Origin: Rhododendron vialii
Lineage: Eukaryota > Streptophyta > Magnoliopsida > Ericales > Ericaceae
Assembly (NCBI RefSeq): GCF_030253575.1
Contig: NC_080557.1
Location: 3,033,001-3,097,000, forward strand
Direction of reading: 5' to 3'
Length of the DNA: 64,000 nucleotides
Below are positions 45,463 to 56,073 of this stretch, piece by piece (the stretch's first letter is position 1; each line of letters opens with the position of its first letter). The notes under the pieces were generated by a model, which made no database searches, was not told the origin of the DNA, and was given only the letters and a program-made list of their open reading frames with translations. Position numbers and translations under genes: made by a program.

Positions 45463-45925
45463 GATTGCCGAGGACAGGGGGTGTGTGCTGTGCAGCTTCG
45501 TGCTGCACAGCGTGCTGCACGGCCTCCGGCGAGGCTTTTCCGGCATCGGTCCGGCGATCAGAGACGTTCACCGCGTAGAGCTCGTCGAGTTCTACAAGAG
45601 CACCAAAAATCAGCTCGATCAAATATTGTTAAAGGCCTCATCCAAACATATATAACTTGAAAAAAAATGGATTTAGTGGTTTTGATCCAGTGTTTCGTAT
45701 CCATTAGGATTCATTTTTTTTCAAGTTATATATGTTCCGATGAGGCCCTTAACGATATTTGATCGAGCTGATTTTTGATGCACATGTAGAACTCGACGAG
45801 CTCTACGTGGTGAACGTCTCCGATCGTCGGACCGATGCCGGAAAAGCCTCGTCGGAAGCCGTGCAGCACGCTGTGCTGCGCGAAGCTGCACAGCACACAC
45901 CCCCTGTCCGATTGCCGAAAAGCCT
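45463..45925. mobile_element. Large near-perfect foldback (palindromic) element
   Basis: Two arms of about 215 bp and a loop of about 35 bp near 45690. Left-arm landmarks in order are GACAGGGGGTGTGTGCTG, CACAGCGTGCTGCACGGC, GAGGCTTTTCCGGCATCGG, AGAGCTCGTCGAGTTCTAC and CATATATAACTTGAAAAAAA. The right arm carries each in reverse complement and reverse order with few changes. Open frames on both strands here are consequences of the palindrome. Transcription from either strand would give a long hairpin RNA. Confidence 0.9.
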
Positions 45926-47715
45926 TCCCCATTATTAATTAATTGCAAGAAAAACGTGGTTTTCAATTTTTCTCAAAAAAATACAGCTATCAACAGCATA
46001 ATAAAATCCAATTAAAGAACAAAAACGAGAACAAAAGAAAGTGGTCCCTTTTACCCTCCAACCAAGTTTATTAGTGGGGTTGACCAGTTTAGCCAAATTT
46101 TTTGTACGTGGAAAAATTCACTTAGTGTTTTCACAACGCAGAGAAATTATTTATAAAAAAAATTGACGTAAAATTAATAAATATATATAAAAATTAAATA
46201 AAGATAGTAAAAAATAATAATGTGAAGGATTATTTATCCAAAATAGTCAATTATGCTCGACCAGAATTTGCTACAACACCCACCAGGCCAGGCGTGACTG
46301 AGCTCTCATTATTCCCCAGTTTTCCGGCTCACGCAGTTTCTGGGTTTAAATGCAACAGCCACTTATCGAACCAGGTGAGCTCAATTTCACTGATCCGCCA
46401 GTATTACTATTTGAGTAAAAGCTTCCTTATTGACATAGCTGTTAATTTGAGAGGGATTGAATAAGAATTTGAGTCTCCTTTCCTTTGATTTGAATAAAAA
46501 ATTTGAGTAGAACTCAATTGGGAGTTGGTTTTGAGTCAAGAACTGGAGTGAATTTTAGGGTTTACTCAAATTTTGGTTTTGATTCAAGAAAAGGGGTTAG
46601 GGATGGAGATGCTCTGGTGGATTCGATCACTTTTGCTGTGCTGGACTATATGCATATTTCTTACATGTGAATGTAATATGCTTGTTAGTTGTTATGATTT
46701 GTGGGTGTTTCTTATTGCTTCTGGGTAATTGAAATTGGCAAATTTTGTACAAATTGTGTTCTATGACATGTTGTTCGCTACAGTTACCGGAACAAATCCT
46801 TGTGGGTTTTTGGGTGGCTGATTTTGAGTGGAAAAAGTTATGCAGTTGGAAAGTTGAGTACTGGATAGAGAATTTGGTATTGAAAAGAGGAATGGAATGT
46901 GCTGCTAGAACTAGCACAGAGATCCATCCCCATTCCCATCGAGGGGCACGGTGACAAGAAGCTCATTCCTTGTGTTCGATAGGCACGAGTCCTATGTTCT
47001 GCTAGTCACCAAACCTCATGGGAGTAAGCTTCGAACCACTGGAGCACCATAAAAATGTTTAGACATTTCCTTTTGTGGTGAACGTTATGTCAATTTGTGA
47101 TGGATCTTACGAAGGGACAACATAAAGTAAGTGATTGTAACAATGTTATGGCGTTTTGAGGAAAAGGTTATTCACCATTTGTGGTGAAATTATTATGCCA
47201 TGGGGTGCAAATGTTACGATAATTTGTGGTGTTAATTTGCTATGACTTTTTAGTTTTCTTTAATCGTATTGCATCGCCTTGCCAATATGTTCTTGGCCAA
47301 TTTAGTTGCTATGATTAACTTTTGGTTCAGCTGCTAATTTTACCATGAGTTTTTTGAATAAATTCCACTGAATGTTAATTAGCCGATGACCTACCATTGG
47401 ATTGTCTTACAGCTCTAGTAGACACAATCGTACTCATTTTGGGATGTATCAAACTTCTCTGAAACCAACACAGGAACTTGTTTTGCTACCCAATTATCAT
47501 TTCCTGCACCTGAAAAAGCACCAGTTTCCAATATCGTTTAAGTTCTGTATACAAACGGAGTAGTTGATTTTCAAGCATTTGTTTGTGCATGTTATGTCTT
47601 ATACATCTTCAAAGTCTGCAGATGCATCATTCTTGTGTTTCATGGATTCACCTTTCATGATGGGAACATCTGACCTGACACCATCGCTTCTGTTTGGTAT
47701 TTGTTATGACCATCC
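45926..47715. other. Spacer upstream of the purine permease gene
   Basis: No gene was recognised. Many plant permease genes have a short first exon, but no upstream coding exon is needed here and an in-frame stop lies two codons before the ATG. The promoter must lie within this stretch. Confidence 0.5.
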
Positions 47716-48816
47716 ATGGTAGGGGAAGGCATGGAGGAGGGAGCACCGGAAGGCATGGAGGAGGGAGCACCAAAACCACCTGTTTCATTTATGGACAAGA
47801 TTTCCACTTACAAGAGAATGGTGTGGGGAACATATATAAGCAAGCCAATCTCATATTGGGTTCTTCTACTCCTAAGCAGCGGAGCAATGCTCGTGGCATT
47901 CCCTGCTTCTAGTCTCCTCTCACGTGTCTATTATTCCAACGGAGGGAAGAGCAAATGGATCATTTCATGGGTTGCTGTTGCAGGGTGGCCACTGACGGCT
48001 TTAATCCTCATTCCCACATACTTCTTTTGCAAAACTTGTCCCTCTCCCCTTACCATAAAACTCACGCTTTCCTATATTGTATTGGGTTTCTTAAGTGCGG
48101 CTGATAACCTCATGTACGCATATGCATATGCATATCTCCCAGCATCAACTGCTTCTCTTTTAGCGTCATCATCCTTAGTGTTTTCGGCCCTGTTTGGATA
48201 CGTTTTTGTGAAAAACAAAATCAACGCTTCTACAATAAATGCAATCGTGATCATTACCGCCGCTATGGCGATCATTGGATTGGATTCGAGTTCCGATAGA
48301 TACGGGGATGTCACTGACAGCCAATACATCATTGGCTTCGTTTGGGATATCATGGGGTCTGCTCTCCACGGGCTCATATTTGCCCTCTCGGAGCTTGTCT
48401 TCCTGAAACTGCTCGGAAGGAGATCGTTCCATGTTGTTCTAGAGCAACAAGTAATGGTTTCTTTCTTCGCCTTTGTGTTCACCACAATTGGGATGATCAC
48501 GGACAACGCTTTCCAAGGGATGAGTTCCGAGGCCAGGAGTTTCGAGGGCGGAAAAGTCTCGTATATCATGGTTCTTATCTGGGGTGCTATTACTTTCCAG
48601 TTGGGAGTTTTGGGAAGCACTGCTGTGCTTTTCTTGGCTTCAACTGTCTTAGCTGGTGTTCTTAATGCAGTGAGGGTGCCTATCACAAGCATTGCTGCAG
48701 TTATATTGTTGAAGGACCCTATGAGTGGATTCAAAATATTGTCTCTGATCATTACCTTCTGGGGATTCGCATCATATATCTACGGTAACTATTCGTTGAG
48801 TAAGGATTCCTCATAA
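47716..48816 (+). CDS. PUP: Purine permease (PUP family, drug/metabolite transporter fold)
   Basis: A single-exon gene of 366 aa. PUPs are plant plasma-membrane, proton-coupled carriers for adenine, cytokinins and related ring compounds. About ten hydrophobic segments can be placed, at roughly 46-68, 82-104, 116-138, 143-165, 172-189, 204-228, 244-262, 281-307, 311-332 and 337-357. Family-like sequence includes the first segment leading to SLLSRVYYSNGGKSKW, LGFLSAADNLMYAYAYAYLPASTASLL and the FQLGVLGSTAVLFLAS segment. Ala-Tyr repeats (YAYAYAY) mark segment 3. The N-terminal tail contains GMEEGAP twice from an exact or near-exact 21-base tandem duplication. The start is the first ATG after an in-frame TGA. 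PUP10/11-type members are the closest I recall, but the subtype is uncertain. Confidence 0.93.
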   Translation: MVGEGMEEGAPEGMEEGAPKPPVSFMDKISTYKRMVWGTYISKPISYWVLLLLSSGAMLVAFPASSLLSRVYYSNGGKSKWIISWVAVAGWPLTALILIPTYFFCKTCPSPLTIKLTLSYIVLGFLSAADNLMYAYAYAYLPASTASLLASSSLVFSALFGYVFVKNKINASTINAIVIITAAMAIIGLDSSSDRYGDVTDSQYIIGFVWDIMGSALHGLIFALSELVFLKLLGRRSFHVVLEQQVMVSFFAFVFTTIGMITDNAFQGMSSEARSFEGGKVSYIMVLIWGAITFQLGVLGSTAVLFLASTVLAGVLNAVRVPITSIAAVILLKDPMSGFKILSLIITFWGFASYIYGNYSLSKDSS

Positions 48817-50345
48817 TCTGTTTGGTTCATATGTAATTGAAGGTTAGTTGGGTGTCGCCATTGAATTCCATTCATAGTGTCTGTCTACTGCTCAATGCTC
48901 AGTTTAGACAAGAATATGGGTCTTTTTTTTCTTGCAGCCTGGTCCTCTCTCTGTAAACAAAAACTGGTGTACCTTTATTTTCGTAGATTAATTATATACG
49001 AACCTCCAAACACGGGAATCTCGAGACATTCCTTTTGGTACACAAAATGGAAGTGCATGTATGGTACTATGTTGTCTCTGCCAGGAAATATTGTTCGCAT
49101 CACATCACTATGACTATCTGTAGGGGACTAAATCCGGATACACCGGAACGACAAGAGCTTTCTGCGCATCAGAGATGCTATTTGGCCGGTAATTGAATAC
49201 CGAAAGTCTAGTCCCTTTGATATATGGAAAATCTACGATATACACCCCTTAAAAGGGTGTACTATATGTACCTATTTTATGGTTTATTCACAATATTTTA
49301 GTGTGTTTCGTAACTTTTGTCCTAGAATTCATAACTTTTCAGCAGTACGATTCGTAACATTTTCATTATGATTCATAACATTTTGGTGTATCTCGTAATC
49401 TTTATACGATTCATAACTTTTTAGCAATACGATTCGTAATATTTTCTCTATAATTCATAACATTTTGGGGGGTGTATATGATATACATCCAAATAAGAGG
49501 TGTGTATTGTAGTCTTTCCCTGTATAGATATATAGTCCAATTCAATGCCCATGTGCGATCAAACAAACTTGCCAGCAATACAAGAGAAATTATGAAATAT
49601 TGGTCTTAGATCAAGGCCATGTGGCATTCAAAGTGCATTGGAATTGCTGAAAACTACATAACTGGTGTACCTTCTTGTGTTGGTAAGTTAAGGGACAAAG
49701 TGACATGTGATACATTGTAAATGGTGTGAGCCATTGCTCCAAGAGCACTCAATAACCTCTCTTAATACGAAGGCTTTGTGAATGGTCTTATGTGCTTGGA
49801 AACAACATATTTTGAACAAAACTAGCGGCTTGAATCATCTTTGACTTTGAGGGATCCAAATGGGTCCCAAAGACGCATGTATGCTGAGGAATGTACCCCA
49901 TGTACGTAGTCATATTCTTTTCGGAGAAACTTTGGGCTAACAGTTCCCTGTATAGAACATGTGACACAAGTAAATCAAGTGATACTGAGCTAAATGCCCT
50001 AAACTTTGGAAAATATAAAGGGTATAAACGAGAGAATAGTTTTGAAACTTAGAAAAATGGCCTTGCATAATTCCAAATTCTGGCACTCAATTCAGAGTCT
50101 TGTTTGGTATTGGATCCCCACGTAAAATTAAATGGACTGACCTTCATGTTGGTCCATTTTTGGGCCCTCTCCGATCTCACCAAAATTGAATATATTGAGA
50201 AAAAAAAAGATTACGACACGGAATCACAACCCATTTAACCTATTTATCTTAATATATAATATGTTCCGAATTCTATCAAATGACATTTGTTTTTGTATCT
50301 TTGTTAATGATCTCGACAAGATCTAAAAAGTGAACAATGTCAATT
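48817..50345. other. Spacer downstream of the purine permease gene
   Basis: Contains the permease 3' UTR and a MITE-like element at 49226-49520. No further gene was recognised. Confidence 0.55.
49226..49520. mobile_element. Inverted-repeat element with an internal minisatellite
   Basis: The left end GGAAAATCTACGATATACAC mirrors the right end GTGTGTATTGTAGTCTTTCC. Between them lie about seven degenerate units of roughly 20 bp of the GATTCATAACATTTT type (about 49329-49470), with GATTCGTAA variants. No coding frame was found. Confidence 0.75.
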
Positions 50346-50359
50346 ATTGAAATGGACTC

Positions 50360-50710
50360 AGGGTGGACAAACAGGTCGAGTCCAGTCCATGTGTAAATGG
50401 CCCATCACACAAATGAAGTCCCAAACAATGACAGCAGTTTCATTAGTCTGGCTTGTGGATATCACGGTGGTGAAGCTAGCTGATTTCACATGTGCGCTCC
50501 TAAGGTTTGAACTGGGGACCTCTGTTGGTTTATCTGCTACCTCTTTTATGATTGGTTCTTATGTACCGACGTTTTACCGGCCTGCATTTGCAGTAGGTGC
50601 TTGTATCTAGGATTAGGTAGTTTTGGTTCTCTCCTAATCTTTTGATGATTTGTGTATTGCCTTCGGGCTTTGAATGATATATGTCATTGACCATTTCAAA
50701 AAAAAAAAAA
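50360..50710 (+). mobile_element. Possible 3' tail of a non-LTR retroelement
   Basis: The segment ends in a 13-base A run (50698-50710) preceded by TTGCCTTCGGGCTTTGAATG, which resembles the 3' ends of plant LINEs. No domain is present. It could also be a processed fragment or SINE. Confidence 0.35.
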
Positions 50711-51131
50711 CTGGGCACAGATTGAAAATGACTTCACATTAGAAGCAACAGAGCAAAATGAACACCATGAACTATTTTTCATACTCCAAAAATGTTTAAC
50801 ATTGAGCACCTGGCTTATTCAATCAACAATGAACACCAAACTCATTCAATTTGAAAATTTGAGAGTCTACTACCCAATTTGAAGCCACTTTTGTTAAAAG
50901 AAAAATACAAATTTTCAATTTAGAGAAGCAATTGGAGGATGAAAGATAAAATGTTGCCGTTCAAAAAAGAAAGATAAAATGTTAACAAAATGTTGTTTCG
51001 TTTCAAAAAGCAATATATCAATTTGTTTAGTTACTTGTTTTTCTCTTAGAACTGAGAGCTTTTAAGTTTGCTCTATTGTGACAATCCTTTTTTTTTTTTT
51101 CTAGAGCTGCCACTGAGAGCGAGAGAGTAGA

Positions 51132-51731
51132 TTAGAAGAGAGAAATGGAGGACGTTACGACACGTACGGAGGCGACATGGTTTAGATGGCCAAACCAAGG
51201 GATCAACAAAGCTAAGGAATTAGAGACTCCCCAGCAATGCCAGCCAAAGTATGGGCTTTCTTTAACGATAGCCCTATCAACTTTACAAGCACAAACAAAG
51301 GAAAGAGAATGACAACAAGCTATAATATCTGCTAACATGACCTCAAGCCTCCATTCTGAGGCTTTTCCTCTCACTAAGTCATGTACTAATAGCAAGGTAT
51401 CTGTCTGAAGGTCGACTTGGGGAAAATTGTTGCGAAAACGCCACGAGAGAGCTTCCAAACAAGCCTTGTATTCCGCTTGTGACACTGACCCTGCAAGGGA
51501 ACCCACACTGTCTTTTCGAAGAACCAAACCGTTGTTATCTCTAATCACCCAAGCTGCACCCGCTTTGATTCCTCCCGGATCCCAGGCGCCATCCGCCACA
51601 ATCTGAGCCACATGTCTTCTACTGCCTTGATCTTCTTGCTGACTGTCCATAACCCTTAAAAATTCATCCACTGCTCTCGGATGAACAGACTGATCGTCTT
51701 CTGCAACCGCAGAAACGCTCTGATTCTCCAT
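51132..51731 (-). pseudogene. LINE RNase H-like domain (RVT_3 type), 199-codon open frame
   Basis: Starts ATGGAGAATCAGAGCG. RNase H hallmarks are VADGAWDPGG (first Asp), AEYKACLEAL (Glu) and LQTDTLLLV (second Asp). The C-terminal stretch VSNSLALLIPWF corresponds to the usual AN-LAD-LA region but lacks its Asp. Open for 199 codons despite lying in a truncated LINE. Without a promoter or other LINE domains I regard it as a fossil, though a captured gene cannot be excluded. Confidence 0.7.
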
Positions 51732-51950
51732 TATCTGGCAGAGACTGAGATTTGCTTGATCATCTCAGTCGTTTGCCTGATAGAATGCTGCACTCCGTCG
51801 AAATGAGCTTTGTTTCGATGAAGCCACAAACCCCACAACACGAGAACAGCCTTAACGATATGGGTTTCGCCTGGGGCTGCCAACACCCAGACCAGAAACC
51901 AATCCATAAAAGATGAAGGCTGAATAGATCCAAAATCCAACGCCAAGTCC

Positions 51951-52115
51951 GACACAGCCCACACCCCACCCCACGGTGCAGTACTTATTGTTGTTGTTGC
52001 ACGATACTCTACCCTGCGTTCATTTCCTTGTTTGACACAGCCCACACCCTACTGCTGCAGTACTTATTGTTTTTGTTGCACGATACTGTACCCTGTGTTC
52101 ATTTCCTTGTTTGGC
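51951..52115. repeat. 83-bp tandem duplication at the LINE 5' end
   Basis: A unit starting GACACAGCCCACACCC and containing GCAGTACTTATTGTT, TTGCACGATACT and TTCATTTCCTTGTTT occurs at 51951 and again at 52034. The two copies differ at a few bases. Confidence 0.85.
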
Positions 52116-53351
52116 TGGCCTCACTTTTTTGCTTTGTCTTTGCTTGTGCGTTCATTTCTAATCAACTAATCCTTAGCCATTGCCGTTTCTTTGTTGTAAA
52201 CTTCTTCTATGTCTACTATATTTCTTTGCCAATTTAAAAAAAAGAATCAATAATATTTTGTCACGACCCTAGCCCGTCTCTGAAGATATAAGTCCGCGCC
52301 AGGGATACCATTACTGAGGCCATTTCAACATTAATCATCTTATTAGCAAATGACAAAAGGGACTCAAGTACGTATAGCGGAAGCAAAAACCCTTTATTAA
52401 ACTTCAACTAATGATTTGGTTAACAAGATTTACACTTTTTTTGCTTCAACACCCAGCATGTATTTCCCTCCATTTTGTTCACGAAATCAAAGACCCACCA
52501 AGCTGTTAATCCAAACACCAAACAAAGGAAACCAACTATATATGCCTTTTTCTCACATCCTGTTACCCATAATATCCAGTCTTCATGCAAACCCAATTGG
52601 AAAGAAAGCCTATTCACAAACACAAAGATTCAAACTGGTCTTCTTTTCTTACAGTTTTTCGGGGAAAATAAAAACAAGAACAAGGGTAGAAGAGAACACA
52701 AGTAGTTTAATCAATGAGTTATATTGTTAATTTTGGAACTGATCCACGGGTGCTTTCCCCTCATACCAATGACAGACCAACTTCTTACTTAAACATACAC
52801 AAGATGTCTTTCCAAAGTGGAGTTGGTGATACTTTCCTCGAATGGTCTTCCACAAGAATAATCGAAGCAGGCATATGTATGATATTCAGATTCCCGGTCC
52901 TATGTTCATGTCACTCATAGTACATAGTTAATGTTAGCATGGTGCTTCAATATCGTATCTCCCAAGCAAAACAATAATGCCAACGTAAAATCAAGTCCAG
53001 AGAGCTAAAACTTTAAATCACCAGAAACTTGCACAAACAAGGGTAGACAGTAAAGCTTACAAAGTTTAATGTTCCTGCTGCATAACAGAGAACTACATTT
53101 GGAAGAAATCCAAGTGCTATACTTGGCAAAATTACTATCATTACCAACTGGACTGACCTTACTGGTGAGAGGTGAACCCATTCAACAAAAGAGCAGGATG
53201 CATCTTCCAGAAAAAGGTTCGAAACTGTTGACCACAGGGTCATTTGAGCTTTCCTAAAATTTAGACCTGCTATTTCTACTCTTGCTGTAAGAATCCCTCA
53301 CACCATTCACAGCTGATTCTACTCTTCACATTCTCAGTGAAAAGAAAATCC
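52116..53351. other. Intergenic stretch with no recognised gene
   Basis: Overlapping open frames at 52416-52730 and 53013-53243 have no recognisable domains and no consistent splice structure. A stretch starting TGTCACGACCCTAGCCCG (52259) reads like a repeat boundary, but I could not assign it. Confidence 0.45.
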
Positions 53352-53364
53352 TGCACCTCTGACT

Positions 53365-53483
53365 AAGGCCTTATCAAACAAGATCTATAGTTGATATGAA
53401 ATTCATTGTGGATTGAAAGATATAACTAGTTTTTTAGCCTGTTAGAATAGAACGAGGGACAATTAAATTGGGACGGATGGAGT
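53365..53483. mobile_element. Truncated Stowaway MITE
   Basis: The right end GGGACGGATGGAGTAA, preceded by ATCAAACAAGATCTATAGTT and AAAGATATAACTAGTTTTTT, matches the right half of the complete Stowaway at 60664-60899. The left half is missing. Confidence 0.75.
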
Positions 53484-56073
53484 AATTCTTTGCGTCCAAA
53501 GAAGTTTGCGGCCATAACACAAAAGTATGTGGTCGGGAGTTTTTGTATAAAAGCGCGAATGATACTTCAACAAAGTTTGCGGCCGGAGTGCGAAAGTTTG
53601 CGTTCATGATGCAAACGTTTAAAAGCGTAAATTAGGAACATGACTTCGACAACAGTCCTCTCCCGCCACCTTATACAATCAGTTGCTCTCTCGTGGCTGA
53701 AACCATCCGTCACCACGGCGTCAGAAAATACCTTCCGGAGCAACAAATGATTTGGGTGAAGCGAAGTTTTGGAGTCTAGGGGTTTTTTTTTTTTCCCTCC
53801 AACTGATGGCAAATTCAGATGCTGTCTGACAACAGCTGCAATGGCGACAATGGGTATTGGATAATATTAGACTTCGCTCAATTGGGCCATTTTCTGAATT
53901 GGTTAACTGCTACAAGGTATAGACTTTTTTAATCGTCAATAGAATTTCTATTAAAGGGTGCGTTCACGATATTGACTAAATAATATTTTCGTTATTGAGT
54001 CCAAAAGTTCTGTTATAGTTAACGATGGTAACTGCTGTTTAAAAGAGCAATGGCAAATGGGATTTTGGTTTTAATTGGGGTTGTCTGGTTGGCTCCCCTA
54101 GAGTATCAGTGACAGGTTTTCTTTTTTACTTTGATGTTACAGCCTCATCTTCTGCTTCAGTTGGATTAGGCATTGCATTAGGCCTAGAAGTTGCATTGAA
54201 CCTCATTTTAAAGCTAGACCGGTAGTTATGCGCGCATTATGAACGGTATGAACATAGAGTTGCGAAACTGAATATCTTAGAGATGCGCGCCTTCATTATT
54301 GTTATGGAAGACAATAAAAGAAGGGGCTATGGCACTTGGTTCATTCCTTTCTTCGGCAAAGGAAGGGAAGGAACCAAGCAATTCAGACAGAAGAAAGAGG
54401 CTTGAAAGAATAAGATACGCAGAGCGTGAGCCAAGGTTCATAGGCGGATCAAAGTCGAATCTTTGCAGATCCTAGTTCACTTACTAATCGCTTTCGGGAC
54501 CAGTCTTCAATGCCACAGCTTCCTTTCCTGTAGCTACTAGAGCGTATCGTCACCAACTGGAGGGAAGGCATCTGTAACCTACGTATTCATAAAAAAGTGA
54601 ATCATACCTTCAACCTAACGAGGGAGCTATCGCCAACTCCACTTTGAAACGACATCATCTGTATGTTCAAGAATGGGAGTTGGTTTGTGTCTGGTTTAAT
54701 GAAAGTGTCTCATGTTCAAACAGGACACGAGCCACGGATATTCGATACGTGAACATTATACTACGATCTTCAATCATAAACTCAAAGAAAAATAATATCT
54801 TCAAACTCACAATTAGTAAAGAGTTTTTGAGGCAGTTGGTACTTTCTCATCGTAGTTGGAGATATCCATTTACTGCTAAAAACGGTGAGAGTCCCTTCAA
54901 AGTCCGACCCAAGCCTGAAGGTAAATTCTCAAACTCATTGACAGCCCTACCTATGACCTCGACAGCAAAAAATATTGAGAAGCAACGATTTATTCTATCA
55001 AGAAGCTGAATTCTTGATTATGTCAAACATTTCAGCTAATCCCTGCTCTAAAATGCACATCACCTAGAAGAAGAAGCAATCAAAGAACAGCTTAAATTGT
55101 ATGGAAGTATCACTTTCATTTTCTCCTCCGAACCTTTCAGCTTCTCGGGTATTACCACAATTACATGACTGATATCGGGGCTACTGCTTCGCCGGAGTCA
55201 TTTCCGAGCTTTTCTCGTTCTCCGCTTGTTTGATTCAATTTACGCATGTGCGAAACCGTGTATGGAGGTGAAATTGACTTTGGGTTTTGGTTTATTTAGC
55301 TTTATGTGGATGTGAATCTATGGAAAACAGATCAAAAGCCTCTGCCAGAATCTGATCCTAAACAAGATCTGGACTGTCACTGCATTTCAAGCATGATACC
55401 AAGAAGACGTTTTCGTAGTCTTAAGAGCTATTTCAGCTCAAGAAGGAACAATTCCTTGTACAAACTATAAAGCATAAAGACTGCGTTCATTTTTTACCTC
55501 AAAAAATCGGTCCGGTTCCAAAGTTCATGAAAGAACAAACCAACGTTCTAAAGAAGATGCATGCCCAAGGGAGGTGTTCTGCAAATGATGATTTCAAATC
55601 AATATTCAAAATCTGTCCAAGAATCGAGGATCGAGGACCTTCCTCGCCATCAACGTAACTAATGGCGAATTTTGTTTTCCTTAAATGAGCAACTCAAAGA
55701 AAGCCCAACAAGCTTCCCCAATATTCATGGTTCAAATCGTGCAGTAACGGAAAATTGTGGTGCCAACTTCTAACCCATTTTGGACACCAGCCTCGTAAGA
55801 AAGAGGAAGAACGACAAATGAAAACTGAGGCTTCAAACAATTGTCAAAGAAACACAAGGACAGAACGGAATATGTCACAGAGATCGTGCATTTATGAATT
55901 TCATCTTGCTACAAGAACAAGGACCCCTTTCGCGAGACAGAAGCCAGGAAATAGGTTTTAGTTACACGGCTTTAGATAATATTTATAAGTATCACGCCCT
56001 TACACACCATATAGTCAATAAAATTTACTGTTAGAACATAAGGGTAGCTTTTGCCCACAAGCACGGCGCATTG
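53484..56073. other. Spacer between the LINE region and eIF5A; part may be organellar DNA
   Basis: No nuclear gene was recognised. About 54330-54600 is less AT-rich and has the look of plant mitochondrial intergenic DNA (for example a stem made of TGGTTC...CTTTCTTCGGCAAAGG...GGAACCAA at 54339-54378). The frames at 54644-55009 and 55755-55961 have no motif. The 3' UTR of eIF5A is at the right edge. Confidence 0.4.

Larger units (their letters stand above)
51088..52115 (-). mobile_element. 5'-truncated LINE with RNase H domain and poly(A) tail
   Basis: On the minus strand the element ends in a 13-base poly(A) (T run 51088-51100). The upstream frame (about 52045-51731) holds WGLWLHRNKAHFDG, typical of the segment after reverse transcriptase in plant L1-type LINEs. 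The next frame (51731-51132) is an RNase H-like domain. The two frames are offset, with the stop of one overlapping the ATG of the other. Reverse transcriptase and endonuclease are absent, so the copy is dead. Its 5' end contains an 83-bp tandem duplication. Confidence 0.82.

Noticed and set aside
45353..45966. Overlapping minus-strand frames with Arg/Ala-rich proteins
   Set aside because: They lie in the large foldback. Each arm gives mirrored frames, and no domain is seen.
48072..48752. 226-codon antisense frame
   Set aside because: Shadow of the purine permease coding sequence; the sense strand has the clear transporter.
54644..55009. 121-codon frame at 54.6-55.0 kb
   Set aside because: No recognisable motif or splice partner. 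It may be a fragment of inserted organellar DNA, but it is not supported as a gene.
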